A DNA stretch of 64,000 nucleotides from positions 41,174,506 through 41,238,505 of the forward strand of contig BRKX01000014.1 of the NCBI GenBank assembly GCA_026008535.1, in the 5' to 3' direction. Origin of the DNA: Perilla frutescens (Eukaryota > Streptophyta > Magnoliopsida > Lamiales > Lamiaceae). The position numbers were made by a program, and so were the translations under genes. The first letter of the stretch is position 1. Every line of letters begins with the position of its first letter. The notes beneath the pieces are model-generated. The model ran no database searches, was not told the origin of the DNA, and saw only the letters and a program-made list of their open reading frames with translations. This document shows positions 22,223 through 34,694 of this stretch, one piece after another.

Positions 22223-22388
22223 AAATCACTTTGAACTTACAAAAAGCCATATACCCCAAGAATTGACGGCTTGAAGATGCCAGACGACTATTAACCGCCA
22301 AAGTTTCAATAATTTAATGGCAAAGAAAATCTAAGACAGCATGTGGCTCACTTTGTAGAGACCCGCAATGATGCTGGGACATACAAAA
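22223..22388 (+). pseudogene. Ty3 gag, continuation after the Tekay insertion
   Basis: Resumes with KPYTPRIDGLKMPDDY, then PPKFQ, FNGKEN and HVAHFVETRNDAGTYK. This is the conserved gag block of a common plant Ty3 family. In-frame stops replace at least three residues. It is cut at 22388 by the copia LTR; the rest of this element is not seen in the window. Confidence 0.8.
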
Positions 22389-23812
22389 TGTTGGGGTTTA
22401 TTCGAATTAAACCACCGCATGATCATTTGGTTGTTCATTAATCCGTGTTCATGCAAATCATATTTTTATGTCACATGCATGTTTATCACAGTCTAACAGA
22501 AATAGCATGCATAGCATATTCGAATCTAATAGAGCGGAAACATAGAAATGAATCTACTTACAAATTGATAGACGGTCTGTGGACAAGATTAAAGATCTAA
22601 TCTTGCTGTTGAATGAACACTATAATTGGCGCCACCTCGGCCACCACAAATTCTACTCCAAGATCTTCTGTTGTATTCCCGGACTGTATCTAGATTCAGA
22701 GTGGGCTGAAATCTACTTGATAAGTTTGTGAAATCTGTAGATAACTTTGAGAGACAAAGAGGGGCTGATTATTAACTATGGAATTTTCGCCCCCCATTCC
22801 CCTTTTATAGGGAAGTGGCGAAAATTACATCTTCAAACCCTACTGGGTTTGGGTCTCTATCTCAAGTTCAATATCCAGTCCACTATCAGTCAATTGGGCT
22901 ACAACAGGGATCTAGAAGAATATTAAATTGGCCCACTTATTTATTTAATATCCAATATCCAATAAACTTAGGATATAATTAAATAAATTAAGTTTTACTT
23001 TTATTCCACTAAAGAAGTAAAACTGACCTACCAATTTAATACATATTTATGAATATGCTTTCTCCTTTAGTCCAGCCATTTTCCGTGTTTAAGATATAAT
23101 GTTCATTAATTAATTATGTCAGCCTTTGACAGCTATAATTAATTAATATCTAAAATCTTGAGTAGTACCACACAAGCTTTACCATGTAAGGAATAAATTC
23201 CACCTGCAGGGTTTCAACATGAACTTGTGTTTCCTCCAGAGAACATCATCAACCTGGCGCACCAGGACACGGTGCTCATGCATACTACTCAAGACATCAT
23301 GTATACATTGTTATTACCCAAGATATCGAGTTCGATCTATGAAAAGATCTCACTCATTGATAAATCAAAGTAACAAACAACGTACACATATGTTCGCCAA
23401 TATCACATGAGTTCAGAACCCGAACTCTATGGATCTTTATTCTCTCAGTAACTGGGCCAGAGACAGAGAATAGTATCCTATCATGATCCTCCTCAATACA
23501 CTAACGAGTGTACTAGAATAATCAGTTAGTCAAGATAAACTAACTTATCAGATTATTCTACGGTGTACCGATGGTGTGTTCAGGATCATCTAAGCCATGA
23601 GCTCTTTAATACATTACAAGGTTCTGATGATATGATCTTACCGTGTGACTCCCCATACCATATCATCTACAATGTAAGTATATGGAACATTGCATAGAAC
23701 AATTATAGAACATAATCTAAATTCAAACAGTGACTGCAATAACTTTCATTTCATATCATCATATCATCAGAATAGTATACAAAGACAAGTCTTCCAGTAT
23801 ACAAAACTAACA
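22389..23812 (-). mobile_element. 3' LTR of copia C
   Basis: 1424 bp. On the minus strand TGTTAGTTTTGTATACTGG...AACCCCAACA. A TATA box reads CCCTATAAAAGGGG (about 22801-22814 in plus coordinates). The 117-bp remnant at 30321-30437 matches its right end. Confidence 0.85.
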
Positions 23813-23830
23813 ATCTTCCACTTATACTTG
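23813..23830 (-). other. Polypurine tract of copia C
   Basis: On the minus strand AAGTATAAGTGGAAGAT runs into the LTR start TGTTAG, the copia form of the tract. Confidence 0.6.
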
Positions 23831-23888
23831 AAGCATGTCTTTCAAGCGTAAAAACTAACTGGCTAACTCTCCAATCAAAACTATCAAC

Positions 23889-26800
23889 TCAAACTGCGCC
23901 ACCAGTTCTGCATCTCACTCCCACTTTCTCTACGTGACCATCAAAGGTCTTAGCCGGCAGGCTCTTCATGAATGGATCAGCCAGGTTGTCCTTCGATGCA
24001 ATCTTGACCACCGCCATGTCTCCTCTCTTAATGATTTCTCGTATAAGATGATAATTTCTCTCTATGTGTTTACTTGCCTTGTGGGCTCTGGGTTTCTTCG
24101 AATTTGCCACTGCACCAGAGTTATCACAGTATATCGTGATAGTCTTAGGCAAATCAAAAACCACGCCCAAGCCCACTAGGAACCCGCGGAGCCAGACAAC
24201 CTCTTTTGCAGCCTCAGAGACAGCTACGTACTCGACTTTCATGGTGGAATCTGCAATGCATTTCTGCTTAATGCTCCTCCATGCGATGGCTCCACCTCCT
24301 AGTGTAAACACATAACCTGAGGTAGACTTACTTTGATCCTTGTTGGATTGAAAATCTGAGTCCGTGTAACCCAAAGGCACTAGACTATCAGAGCGGAAAA
24401 CCAACATGTAATCTCGAGTTCTTTTAAGGTACTTGAGAATGTTTTTGACCGCAGTCCAGTGACCTTGTCCAGGGTTATATTGATATCTGCTTACCATGCC
24501 AACGACATAGCATATATCAGGCCTAGTGCATAGCATAGCATACATCAAACTTCCCACAGCTGAAGAATATGGTACTTTCTTCATTTCCTCTATCTCAGAC
24601 TGTGTTTGGGGACACATTTCCTTGGATAGATGGATTCCATGCCTGTAAGGTATAAAACCTTTCTTGAAATCTTGCATGCCAAACCTAGCTAGAACTGTAT
24701 CGATATAAGTCGCCTGGGATAAAAATAACATCCTTTTCTCGTGATCTTGAATGATCTTGATGCCAAGGACATGTCCGACTTCACCCAGATCCTTCATATC
24801 GAACTGCTCAGACAGTTACACCCTAATGTTTGATAACGCCTTCTTACTGTTTCCAATAAGCAAGATGTCATCAACATAAAATACGAGGAATGCCACCACA
24901 TTTCCGTCACATTTCTTGTACACACAGCTCTCATCCGGACTTCGCACGAATCCATATGACTGGATAACCTCGTCAAATCGGATGTTCTAAGATCTTGATA
25001 CCTACTTAAGTCCATAAATGGATCTCTTAAGCTTACACACTAAGTGCTCTTGGCCCTTAGCAATGAATCCCTCTGGTTGCTTCATGTGAATATTTTTCTC
25101 AAGACTTCCATTTAGGAAAGCTGTCTTGACATCCATCTGCTAAATCTCATAATCAAAATGAGCGGCAATAGACAAGAGAATCCAGATTGACTTAAGCATG
25201 GCTACCGGTGAAAAAGTTTCCTTATAATCGATCCCTTCTTTCTGAGTATACCCTTTTGCCACCAATCTTGCCTTGAAGGTTTCAACCTTCCCGTCATATC
25301 CTCTCTTACGCTTGTAGACCCACTTACAGCCAATGGGTTTTACCCCATCTTGTGGTTCTACAAGTTCCCAGACTTGATTGCGATCCATAGATCCAATCTC
25401 AGACTGCATTGCAGTTTTCCAAGAATCTGCATCTTTATCTCGAATTGCCTCGTCATAGGTCCTGGGATCCAATTCATTGAGACCCTCTGGGAAATCTGAA
25501 GCCTCTCCCAGACCAATGAATCTATCAGGTTGGCGTACAACCCTCCCACTGCGACGAGGCAGTTCCTGTACTTCTGTGACACGTTGTGCAGTGTTTGGTG
25601 GTTCCTCTTCTTGTACAACCGGTGTAGGATTCGATCCTTCCCTTAACTCCTCAAGGATGATTTGACTCCTTAGTTTGTGGTTTATGACATAGTCTTCCTC
25701 TAAGAATCGAGCATTGGTGCTAAAAATGATCTTCTGATCCTTAGGACTATAAAATAAACCACCTTTCGTTCCTCTAAGATATCCAATGAACAGCCTTACA
25801 TCAGTACGAGGAGCCAGCTTATCAACTTCCTTGTCTAACACGTGTGCTGGGCTACCCCAAATCTGAATATGGTTCAAACTGGGCTTTCGTCCAGTCCATA
25901 GTTCTGTGGGCGTAGCAGGAACTGATTTTGATGGAACCAAGTTGAGAATATATGCTGCCGTTTCCAGGGCATATCCCCAGAATGAAATGGGCAACTCAGA
26001 ATAACTCATCATTGATCTAACCATCTCTAACAGTGTACGATTCCTTCTTTCCGCCACGCCATTCTGCTGTGGCATTCCAGGCGCAGTCAACTGGGATGTA
26101 ATCCCATTCTCTACCATGTAATCCCTAAATTCACTTGAAAGGTACTCGCCACCAGGATCAGAATGTAGTGACTTGATACTTCTGCCTGTTCGTTTCTCCG
26201 TTTCCACCTTAAACTCTTTAAATTTCTCAAAGCATTCAAACTTGCGACGTAACAGGTAGATATAACCGTATCTAGAGTAATCATCAATGAGAGTGATGAA
26301 ATACTCGAACCCTCCTCGAGCTTGAACTGACATAGGGCTGCACAGGTCAGAGTGAATCAAATGTAATAGCCCTTCGGATCTATTTCCTTTTGACTGGAAA
26401 GGATGCAAGGTCATTTTACCTTCCAAAAAGGATTCACATAAAGGAAATGATTTTAGTACAAAAGAAGACAATGGTCCATCGTTTACAAGCCTTTGTATCC
26501 TCTTAGGGTTAATATGACCTAGCCTTAGATGCCAAAGATAGGTTTGATTCAATTCCGAAGGTTCTTTTCTCTTGTTAGGGTTTATGATCGATGTATTCAA
26601 CAGTTGTCTTTGCGTAGTGTTTTCAATTAGTTTAAGAAAGTATAAGTGTCCATCCAATGTGATAGAACAGATAAAAATTTTACCACTAAAGATAACTACT
26701 TTGTTATCAAAAGAAACAGAATATCCATCCATAATCAATTTAGAAACTGAAACCAAGTTTCGCCTAAAATCAGACACATAAAGACAATCTTTCAAAATCA

Positions 26801-27839
26801 AAGTTCTATCACTACTGAAAGGTAAAACAACGTCTTCCACTGCAACAGCTGCCACTCTCGTAGCATTACCCATGTAGACGGTGATCTCATCCTCACTCAG
26901 CTGTCTTTTTACTAGGAACCCCTGTAAAGACATGCTAACATGATCAGTAGCTGCAGTATCTACTACCCATGACAGGGTAGAACAAGTTGCTAAACATGTT
27001 TCTACAACCAGAGTGTGAGATGTACCTCTCTTCTTCTTCTTGTTAGGAAACGCCGCCTTCCAGTGACCTGGTTGGCCGCACTTGAAGCATTTAGTCTTAA
27101 ACTTGAATTCCTCAGGAGGAATCTTTGCCTTTGGCTTCTTTGCCTTAGGCGCCTCATCTGCAGCCTTCTTAGGTGCGTTTCTCTTCTTCCTTCTACCACC
27201 AGAAGAAGACGCGCCTCTTTCAGCTATGTGGGCCTGAGGATCGCTCTTTTGGAGCAATTCAGCCGTCTGAAGATCTATGAGCAGTTCAGTCAGGCTGACA
27301 TCCCTTTTAATCATGTTAAAATTCAGCCTGAACTGCTCAAACTTCGAGGACAAACTATGAAGAACAATGTAGATTTGAGAATCGCCATCTAGCTCTCTAC
27401 CCAAGGTCTCAATCTCAGATAAATACCCCATCATCATGAGAACATGATCCCTAATTAGTGTGGAGTCAGACATTCTCGCATCCATTAGTTTCTTCATTAC
27501 CAAATGGCGTACCGAGTGGTTCTGATGACCGAATAGCTGCCTAAGGTTGTACATGATATCATAAGCGGTTTTCATAGGCTCATGCTGATGTTGCAACACA
27601 CTTGACATAGATGTCAAGATGTAACAGCGCGCTATCTCATTAGACCTAACCCACTTATCATATGCAACCTTTTAGGCTTCGTCAGAACCCTCATCTGGCT
27701 GTGGAGGACAAACCTCATCAAGTACAAACTTATGTCCCTTAGCAACAAGAACTAAGTTAAGGTTACGAAGCCAGTCATTATAGTTTTTACCGACAAGTTT
27801 GTTTTCTTTGAGGATTGAGGACAGATTGGAGAGTGTCAT
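23889..27839 (-). pseudogene. Copia C gag-pol polyprotein, one frame with about five stops
   Basis: One frame holds from the ATG at 27839 (MTLSNLSSILKENKL) to 23889. In order: gag (UBN2-like, ARCYILTSMSSVLQHQ), zinc knuckle CFKCGQPGHWKAAF (the last Cys is changed), protease WVVDTAATDHV, integrase (HLRLGH; IHSDLCSPM; LHSDPGGEY; RRNRTLLEM), RT (QMDVKTAFLNG; FYVDDILL) and RNase H (GYTDSDFQ; ADSTMKVEYVAVSEA; YCDNSGA; HIERNYHLIRE; DNLADPFMK). Stops lie at 27672, 25140 (in YEI-stop-QMDVK), near 25005 and 24990, and near 24815. Most are one transition away from Gln or Trp codons. The frame otherwise is unshifted, so the copy is relatively young but dead. Confidence 0.92.
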
Positions 27840-27965
27840 TGATGATATGAAATAACTGAAATTAAAACATGCAGTACAGTTACAAAACACGTTTAGGATA
27901 AACAGTATATAATCGAAAACCTCACAAAAATTATATACTTTTCCATCGACACTTTAAAAACGTCT

Positions 27966-28134
27966 TTTATAAGCCACGATAATGTGGACGTTTATAAAAT
28001 CTATTTTTAAACAGGTTAAACCTTTAATTTCCCTCCAGTTGAATTTTCTTACAACAAGCAAATTAATAGCCGGATAATAAACACGGTCATGTAATCGTCT
28101 AACTGATAAGCCACGATCGTGTGGACGTTTATCA
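27966..28134 (-). repeat. Two covarying stem-loops in the copia C leader
   Basis: 27966-27998 has arms TTTATAA/TTATAAA around CCAC/GTGG. 28104-28134 has arms TGATAA/TTATCA around CCAC...GTGG with the same core (CCACGATnnTGTGGACG). The outer arms differ but still pair. The copies are 138 bp apart. Confidence 0.75.
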
Positions 28135-29167
28135 ATAAATTACATCTAAGTGTGCAGACCATTATCTTCGCACCAAGATCACTACTCGAATTTAACCGCT
28201 CCAGATGGAGGAGTCAGTTAGTCCTGATAGTGTTCTACAACTATCTATTTAGGAGATTTAATTTCTAGAGAAATCTGTGATATGACACATCCGATATGGA
28301 GGAAGACTGATGTCAACGCGCATGCCTATCACTTCTCAATTAAACCAGATTTTAATGGAGACCGTATGAGATTTCTACATACTTTGGTATGAATCTCTCC
28401 CACTTAGTTATTTATGTTTGAGGTTTCATTTTATCCCATTATCGAACATGCAAACATCACATAAAATGATAAACATCCATTGCATGCTTCAACATAATAA
28501 GCAACACTAATATTCCAACTATCATGGCTTATATCTCATGTTGATTGATGAGATAAAACAGGAAAGTCAGCTCCGAAAATAGGGCTATGGCCGTCGCCCC
28601 CTTCACCGCACCTCACCAAAAATCCTAGCTCCATTTAGGGTTTCTGGACGTGAACCGGTGAACCTTCCTTTCTTGGTGCTGAACCACTTTCCTTCTTTGA
28701 GTTGATCTTCGATCTTTATTCAATACAAACTATCTATTCCGAAAGGAAAAATCTAATATTGATAGAATAAAAATTATAACTCAAAAATTCGGTATAACAG
28801 CTTTATATCTATTACATTAAAACAAAGTAAACTAAAACCTAGGCCTAATCCATGTATTTTCTCATGGGTTAAAATCACGTAGCCAAACCGGCATACGGCC
28901 AACATTCATTCAACATAAACATACATCACATAAAATAAATGAGCCATGATAGTTGGTAAACCTGCAAACAAACACAGTCTACAATACCAACAATCATATA
29001 TTATATGATCCACATAAAATAACATATGATATCTATGCATGAATAATATTCGAATTTTTCAATTAATTAAATTAATTAATTCGATATTATCCACAAGAGA
29101 AAAATTGGAAATTAAAATAATTATCCACCAATTTATAACTTGTTGTTTTCGAAAATATGCTTAAAAT

Positions 29168-30230
29168 AAATCTGGAAATTAATTGAAATTATCCACCAAA
29201 TTTATTTAATATTTTCAAGCCACCCTAATTAAATAATAATTGGATATCTTGATATAAATCAAAAATCTAATCCAAATATTATCCATAAGAATCTAAATCT
29301 TTAAGGATAAGGTTTGAAGATTTGATCCCCTTCAAAATCTTCCAAAACATATCCAAAATTAAATTCTCATCACAATTGGATTTTGATAATTATTCATATA
29401 TATCCAAAATCACCTTATCCAATTCTAATACATAGATTTTAAAAAATTACTAGATTAATAAATCTGAAAATTTGATCCACTTCAAATTCTTCCAAATTTA
29501 AAAATTTATTTTCAAATCTATCTATATTAAAATTAGGTAAATTAAGATATATGTCAAATAATATCAAATCTTAACCCAATACACCTAATTTTCGAAACAC
29601 ATTATTAAACAAATCTGGAAATTTGATTTTCATCAAAATCTTCTCCAACTTTATTCAATAATTTCAAAAATTACCACTACATTTCACATTTGGAAATTTT
29701 GACATTAATCAAAAAACTATTTCAAATAATATAGTAGAGGTTTCGAAATTTTCAAGAAAAATAAATCTGGAAATTTTGATCCACTTCAAAAAATTACCAA
29801 ATTTAAAATTCTAATTTCAAACCTATCTAGATTAGAATTAGGCAACTTTTGATATACATCAAAAATCACCTATCCTAATTCTAATCGATCTCTACAATTT
29901 TCGAACCACACTACAATTAAATCTGGAAATTTTAATGTTGATTAAAAATCCATCCAAATTTAATACCATAGTATCGAAAATTCATAACATAAAATTAGGG
30001 AATTTTAACAATCAATTTTCGAAAAAATTGATCCTCAAATTTTCGAACTCATGAAATAAAAATCTGAAAATTTGAAGAACATCAAATATCATCCCAAATC
30101 TTTATTACATGATGACCGAAAATTCACATACATCAAAACTAGAATTTTCGAATGTCATCAAATATTCATCCAAGTTTTGAATACCATAAAAAATCGAAAC
30201 ACATGCCAATTAAATCTGAAAATTTAAACA
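29168..30230 (-). repeat. Eight degenerate units with a period near 149 bp
   Basis: Anchors AAATCTGRAAATTT or close variants are at 29168, 29314, 29460, 29611, 29763, 29929, 30060 and 30212 (spacings 146, 146, 151, 152, 166, 131, 152). Most units also hold a TTTCGAA-like word. Confidence 0.75.
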
Positions 30231-30303
30231 CCATAAATTTATCATCAAATTTAATATGTAGTTCGAGATTCATGCTCGGATTAATCCTAGAACAGTGCCA
30301 AAA

Positions 30304-30318
30304 CCCGCTTTGATACCA
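30304..30318 (-). other. Primer binding site of copia C
   Basis: Minus strand TGGTATCAAAGCGGG, two bases from the LTR end; a variant of the initiator tRNA-Met complement. Confidence 0.8.
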
Positions 30319-30320
30319 GT

Positions 30321-30437
30321 TGTTGGGATTTTTTTGAATTAAACCACCGCAGGATCATTTGGTTGTTCATTAATCCGTGTTCATGCAAATCATATTTTTA
30401 TGACACATGCATGCTTATCACAGTCTAATAGAAATAG
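30321..30437 (-). mobile_element. 5' LTR remnant of copia C
   Basis: 117 bp matching 22389-22505. It is cut sharply at 30437, where Athila-type sequence (tccccacacttaaaatc) begins. Confidence 0.85.
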
Positions 30438-32071
30438 TCCCCACACTTAAAATCATGCTTGCCTCAAGTATGAAGAACAAAACGAAAAGAAAAAGAAAGA
30501 AAATAAGAAATTAAAAGAAAAATAAAACAACGATAATTTTAATTGCCAATCATAAACTTGTGAATCAATTAAATCAAAATAGAGCTATCATCCATCAATC
30601 ATCAATCCCAAAATTATTGCATTCTCCATCCAATTAATTAAAACAGTCAAATAGCAATAAGAATCACACATATCTCACAACTCTCAAGTGTTTTAATATT
30701 GGGACGTGTGTGCTCTCAACAAAAATCATTCCACAAGTTGTTATCAACCATAAGTTTGCAGACGTTCTCTTTTCACCACCACTATAGACATATGACATAC
30801 AATCATCAAAAGGACTTTCTTTTGGTTGTAACGTGGCTGGGTTAACAGGTAGGCAATAATTTGGAACGAGGCTAGAATCATAGAAAATTGGCAGAGTTAT
30901 ATGTGAATCAAATCAAAAACCCAACACAATTTTTAATATGCCCAACTGACTTCATATGCCTTATTTTCCCATATGCCCAAATGACTTCATATGCCTTATT
31001 TTCTATATGCCCAAAATTGTACAAAGCCATATATGCCACATTTAAATCTGCATTTCTTTTCCGTTTGAGAACTGAGATAATCAAACTTTTTTTCTTCTCT
31101 CTTTTTTTCCCTTCTTCTTTCAACCAAATATCCAAATGAAATACTCAATGTTTTCGATCTCTTCTAACACTTCGAGAATTTTTTCCTCTTTCAAAATAAA
31201 TATAACTCCACCATATCTACGATTAAGGACAAGTTACATTTTTTTTAATGTGGTAGAGTGATTTTGTAGGTATTTGAACAAATTGGCTCATATAAAGCTC
31301 AAAGAGGCTCACAAAATGATAATCAATAACTGGGTAGGCTCTTTAGGCTTCATGTGGCTATAAATAAGAAAAATGTGCCATTATCATATGAATACATGCA
31401 TAATGTCAATGTGGTCTTGAACAAGAACGAAAGCAAATTCTAGAGAAAAACAATCTCGGGGAGAAAATTGCACTTGAAAAGAATTGAGATTTTAAAATGA
31501 ATTAATCTCTTAAAGCTCAAGTCTCACGGGTTTTTAGCTATTTGAAAGTTCATCATACTAATTGTCATGTGGAGAAAAACAAAAAATTTCAACCAGTCAA
31601 TCCATAACCAACCCTAATCTTGATTCAACTAAAATCACAAATTCACAATTTGGCAATTAAATTGACTCAAAACAAATAAAAAAAGGCAAAAACAAACGAA
31701 GTTCTCCCTCCCCACACTTAAAATTAACATGGTCCTCCATGTTCAAATAAAATAGAGAAAGGAAGAAAATCAAACAACTTGACAAGAAATTAAAATAAAA
31801 TAAAATAAAGATAAAATAAAGGAAAGAACCGTCCTCAAATGGGGTAGAAATTGGAGAAATATTTGAAGCGATCTCCATTAGTCCTTACGACGGTGATCAG
31901 ATTCAACCTACAAAAACTTGTGAAAATTTGGAAAAGACATTTATTGAAAATAAACAACCAAAATAAAAATAAAAAATCGACTAAAAAAAAATAAAATAAA
32001 ATTGGGTTGCCTCCCAGTAGCGCCTTCATTTATAGTCTTTGGCTAGACATGAAATAGGATCAAAATAATTC
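30438..32071 (-). other. Non-coding 3' part of the Athila-type element
   Basis: AT-rich, no RT or integrase motifs in any frame. Contains the phrase CCCACACTTAAAAT at both 30440 and 31715. Short repeats with catatgcc around 30930-31010 echo a word frequent in this element's LTRs and coding part. Confidence 0.55.
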
Positions 32072-34618
32072 TCAAATACGAGGTGGAGTGTCTACACCGT
32101 GCCACTTGGTACACCATTTAAATGATCCATATGGGCATACTGAAAATTTGTTCATGACTTGATCTTGATTGTGGCTCATGTCCATATGATCTGTAAATCT
32201 CCATCTCATGGCCAACTCATCTTCATGTGCCCATTTTAGATTTTTGCTCATCACCATAGAGAATGAATCTTGCGAAATGTTCACCTGTCTAAATTCATCA
32301 AAAATTCCCAAAAAATTAACATGCACATAATCAGAAGAAGATTTCATATTATCAAAAATATTAAATGTCGCAATTTCCCCATCAAATTCACATGTTAATT
32401 TCCCTTTGTCCACGTCAATCTTTGTCTTTGCTGTTTTCATGAACGGTCTCCCTAACAAAACAACAGACCAGTTAGAATTCACAACTCCAATGTCCAATAT
32501 ATAAAAATCAACTAGAAATATCAGTTCATCTACTCTTACCAAAACATCCTCAATAATTCCAACATGATAGACATTAGATCGGTCTGCCAATTGAATTATA
32601 ACTTGAGTTTTCTTTAAAGGACCCATATCTAATTTCTCATAAATTGATAAAGGCATAACATTAATTGCTGTACCCAAATCAAGCATAGATCTTTCAAATT
32701 TTTTATCTCCTATCACACATGGAATTGAGAACATACCCGGATCTTTGTATTTCTAGGATAATTTACGTTGTATTACCGCTGAGACATTTTCTCCAACCAA
32801 GAGTCTTGCATTATCTTCATACTTGATCTTCTTCATGCATAACTCTTTAAGAAACTTGGCATACTTAGGCATTTGGCGGATTGCATCAAGAAGAGGAATG
32901 TTGATTTCCACCTTTCTAAATACCTTGAGCATGTCTTGATTTTCATCATCTTTCTTCTCCTTTGCAAATCTGCCAGGAAAAGGAGATTTCAGTACAACTT
33001 TAGGTTTATCAGATTTAGATTTTACCTCAATTTCTGCACTATCGTTTTCTAGATTTTCTGATGTGGTGGGCATATCCTCCTGCGTGGGCATATCGGCTTG
33101 GTTGGGCACGCTGTCAATCTTCTTGATTGGATCGGGCAATTCTTTGCCACTCCTTAATGTGATGGAACTCACATTCTCCCGCGGATTTATTTCGACCTGT
33201 GAAGAAAATTTGCCTTTGGAAATAGTTGCCTCCAATCGGGAAATCGCTTGACCCATTTGGGTTATTTGCATTCCCATATGATTAAATCCTGCTTGAGTTT
33301 CTTGTTGAAACTTCATACTATTTTCTGCTAATTCTGCAACAATTTCTTCCAAAGGTCTTCTTGGTTTCTCCTGTTGTGCTTGTGCGTGTTATTGCACCCA
33401 ATATTGCCCACGTTGTTGAAAACCTTGTTGCGGTATGCCCTGCTGTGCCGACTGCTTGTAACTCAGATTTGGATGTTCCTGCCAATTAGAATTATAAGTG
33501 TTAGAAAAATGATCATAATATCCTTGCTGTGAATTGTAACCTCCAACGGCATTGACGTTTTCAAGATTGTCTTCTTGCAAAGTTGGGCACATGTCTGTGG
33601 GATGCCCATGGACACTGCATATGCTGCATGCCTTGGCTTGTTGTGTTATGCCCATTCTACTAAGCAATTTGTCCAATTTTTCACATAATGCGTCAAATCG
33701 TGTATCTTTAACGGTCTGGACATTAGCCACTTTTCTCGATTCATCTGCTACAAATTGTTGTTTGTTGTCTGCAATATTTCCTATCAACGTTATTGCTTCA
33801 TCTGGAGTCTTGTTCATTAACGCTCCACCACTTGCTGCATCCACCATACTCCTATCACCTGGTTGCAAACCTTCATAAAAATATTGAATCAGTAATAAAC
33901 TAGGAATTTGGTGTTGTGGGCATTTAGAACACAATTTTTTAAATCTATCATAATATCTATCAAAAGACTCTCCAAACTCTTGTTTAATTCCACAGATTGC
34001 TTTTCTAATGGAAGCTAATCTAGACGCCGGAAAATATTTTTCAAGGAATTTTTGTTTCATAATTCTCCAAGTTGTTATAGATCCCGGTGCTAAACTAAAC
34101 AACCATTCACGTGCATCATCTTGTAAAGAAAATGGAAATGCTACAAGCCTAACATATTCAGAATTATCAACATTTCCCTGATTTTGCACAGTAGAGCAAG
34201 CAAGTCGGAAATCTTGTAAATGCTTATGTGGATCATCTCCAGGATAATTATGAAATTTAGGAAGTATATGCATAAAACAAGATTTTAATTGAAAATTTCC
34301 ATGAGCTTGGAGAAGTGTTATGCATAATGGTCCAAAATCCATTTCTGGCGGATTAGCCAATTCACGCAAAGTAGCATTGTTTGCATTATTTCATCCATTG
34401 TTGGCTGGATTATTCCCTTGATTATTAGCCATATTGGATTCTGCAGATGATGTTGTATCTTCAAACTCGCGTTCCTCGGCAGATTCAGATATGGGAGTGG
34501 GATTGGATGTTGAAGAAGTTGCTTGCTTTGCCTTTTCTATTTCTTTCCTTCTTTTCCGTGCAGATTTCTCCACTTCAGGATCAAAAATGAGTTCACATGT
34601 ACGAGAAGATCGGGGCAT
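32072..34618 (-). pseudogene. Athila-type gag-protease ORF with three stops
   Basis: A single frame of about 849 codons runs from ATG 34618 (MPRSSRTCELIFDPEVEK). Stops are at 34391, 33389 and 32753. gag contains FHNYPGDDPHKHLQDFRL, AREWLFSLAPGSITTW and the Cys-His motif CSICSVHGHPTDMC. The aspartic protease is near 32680 (MLDLGTAINVMPLSIYEKL) with DLGTAINVMP where DLGASINVMP is usual, and the flap-side LLGRPFMKTAKTKIDV. The frame ends after GVDTPPRI. The Athila lineage is inferred from gag, protease and PBS. All three stops fit single transitions from Trp or Gln codons. Confidence 0.85.
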
Positions 34619-34672
34619 AAATGAAGAATAGACAAATTAAATAATAAAATGAAAGAAAAAATACTATCGCCG

Positions 34673-34690
34673 CTCCCCAGCAACGGCGCC
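34673..34690 (-). other. Primer binding site, tRNA-Asp type
   Basis: Minus strand GGCGCCGTTGCTGGGGAG, four bases from the LTR; nearly the classic Athila PBS (TGGCGCCGTTGCCGGGGA). Confidence 0.8.
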
Positions 34691-34694
34691 AATT

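Larger units (their letters stand above)
27840..30303 (-). other. Leader of copia C between PBS and gag
   Basis: 2.4 kb without a coding frame. The part next to the PBS (29150-30240) is AT-rich and built of eight degenerate units with a period near 149 bp. The part next to gag contains two covarying hairpins. The middle (28200-28950) shows no recognised structure. Long leaders may hold packaging or dimerisation signals; none is proven here. Confidence 0.7.
22389..30437 (-). mobile_element. Ty1/copia element C with a long leader
   Basis: Minus-strand order is a 5' LTR remnant (30321-30437), PBS, 2.4 kb leader, gag-pol in one frame (27839-23889), polypurine tract and 3' LTR (22389-23812). It inserted into the Ty3 gag at 22388. 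The 5' LTR is cut to 117 bp, where an Athila-type element begins, so no target-site duplication can be checked. Confidence 0.9.

Noticed and set aside
27015..27392. 125-codon plus-strand frame opposite copia C gag
   Set aside because: Shadow of the minus-strand gag frame, which carries clear gag and zinc-knuckle motifs.
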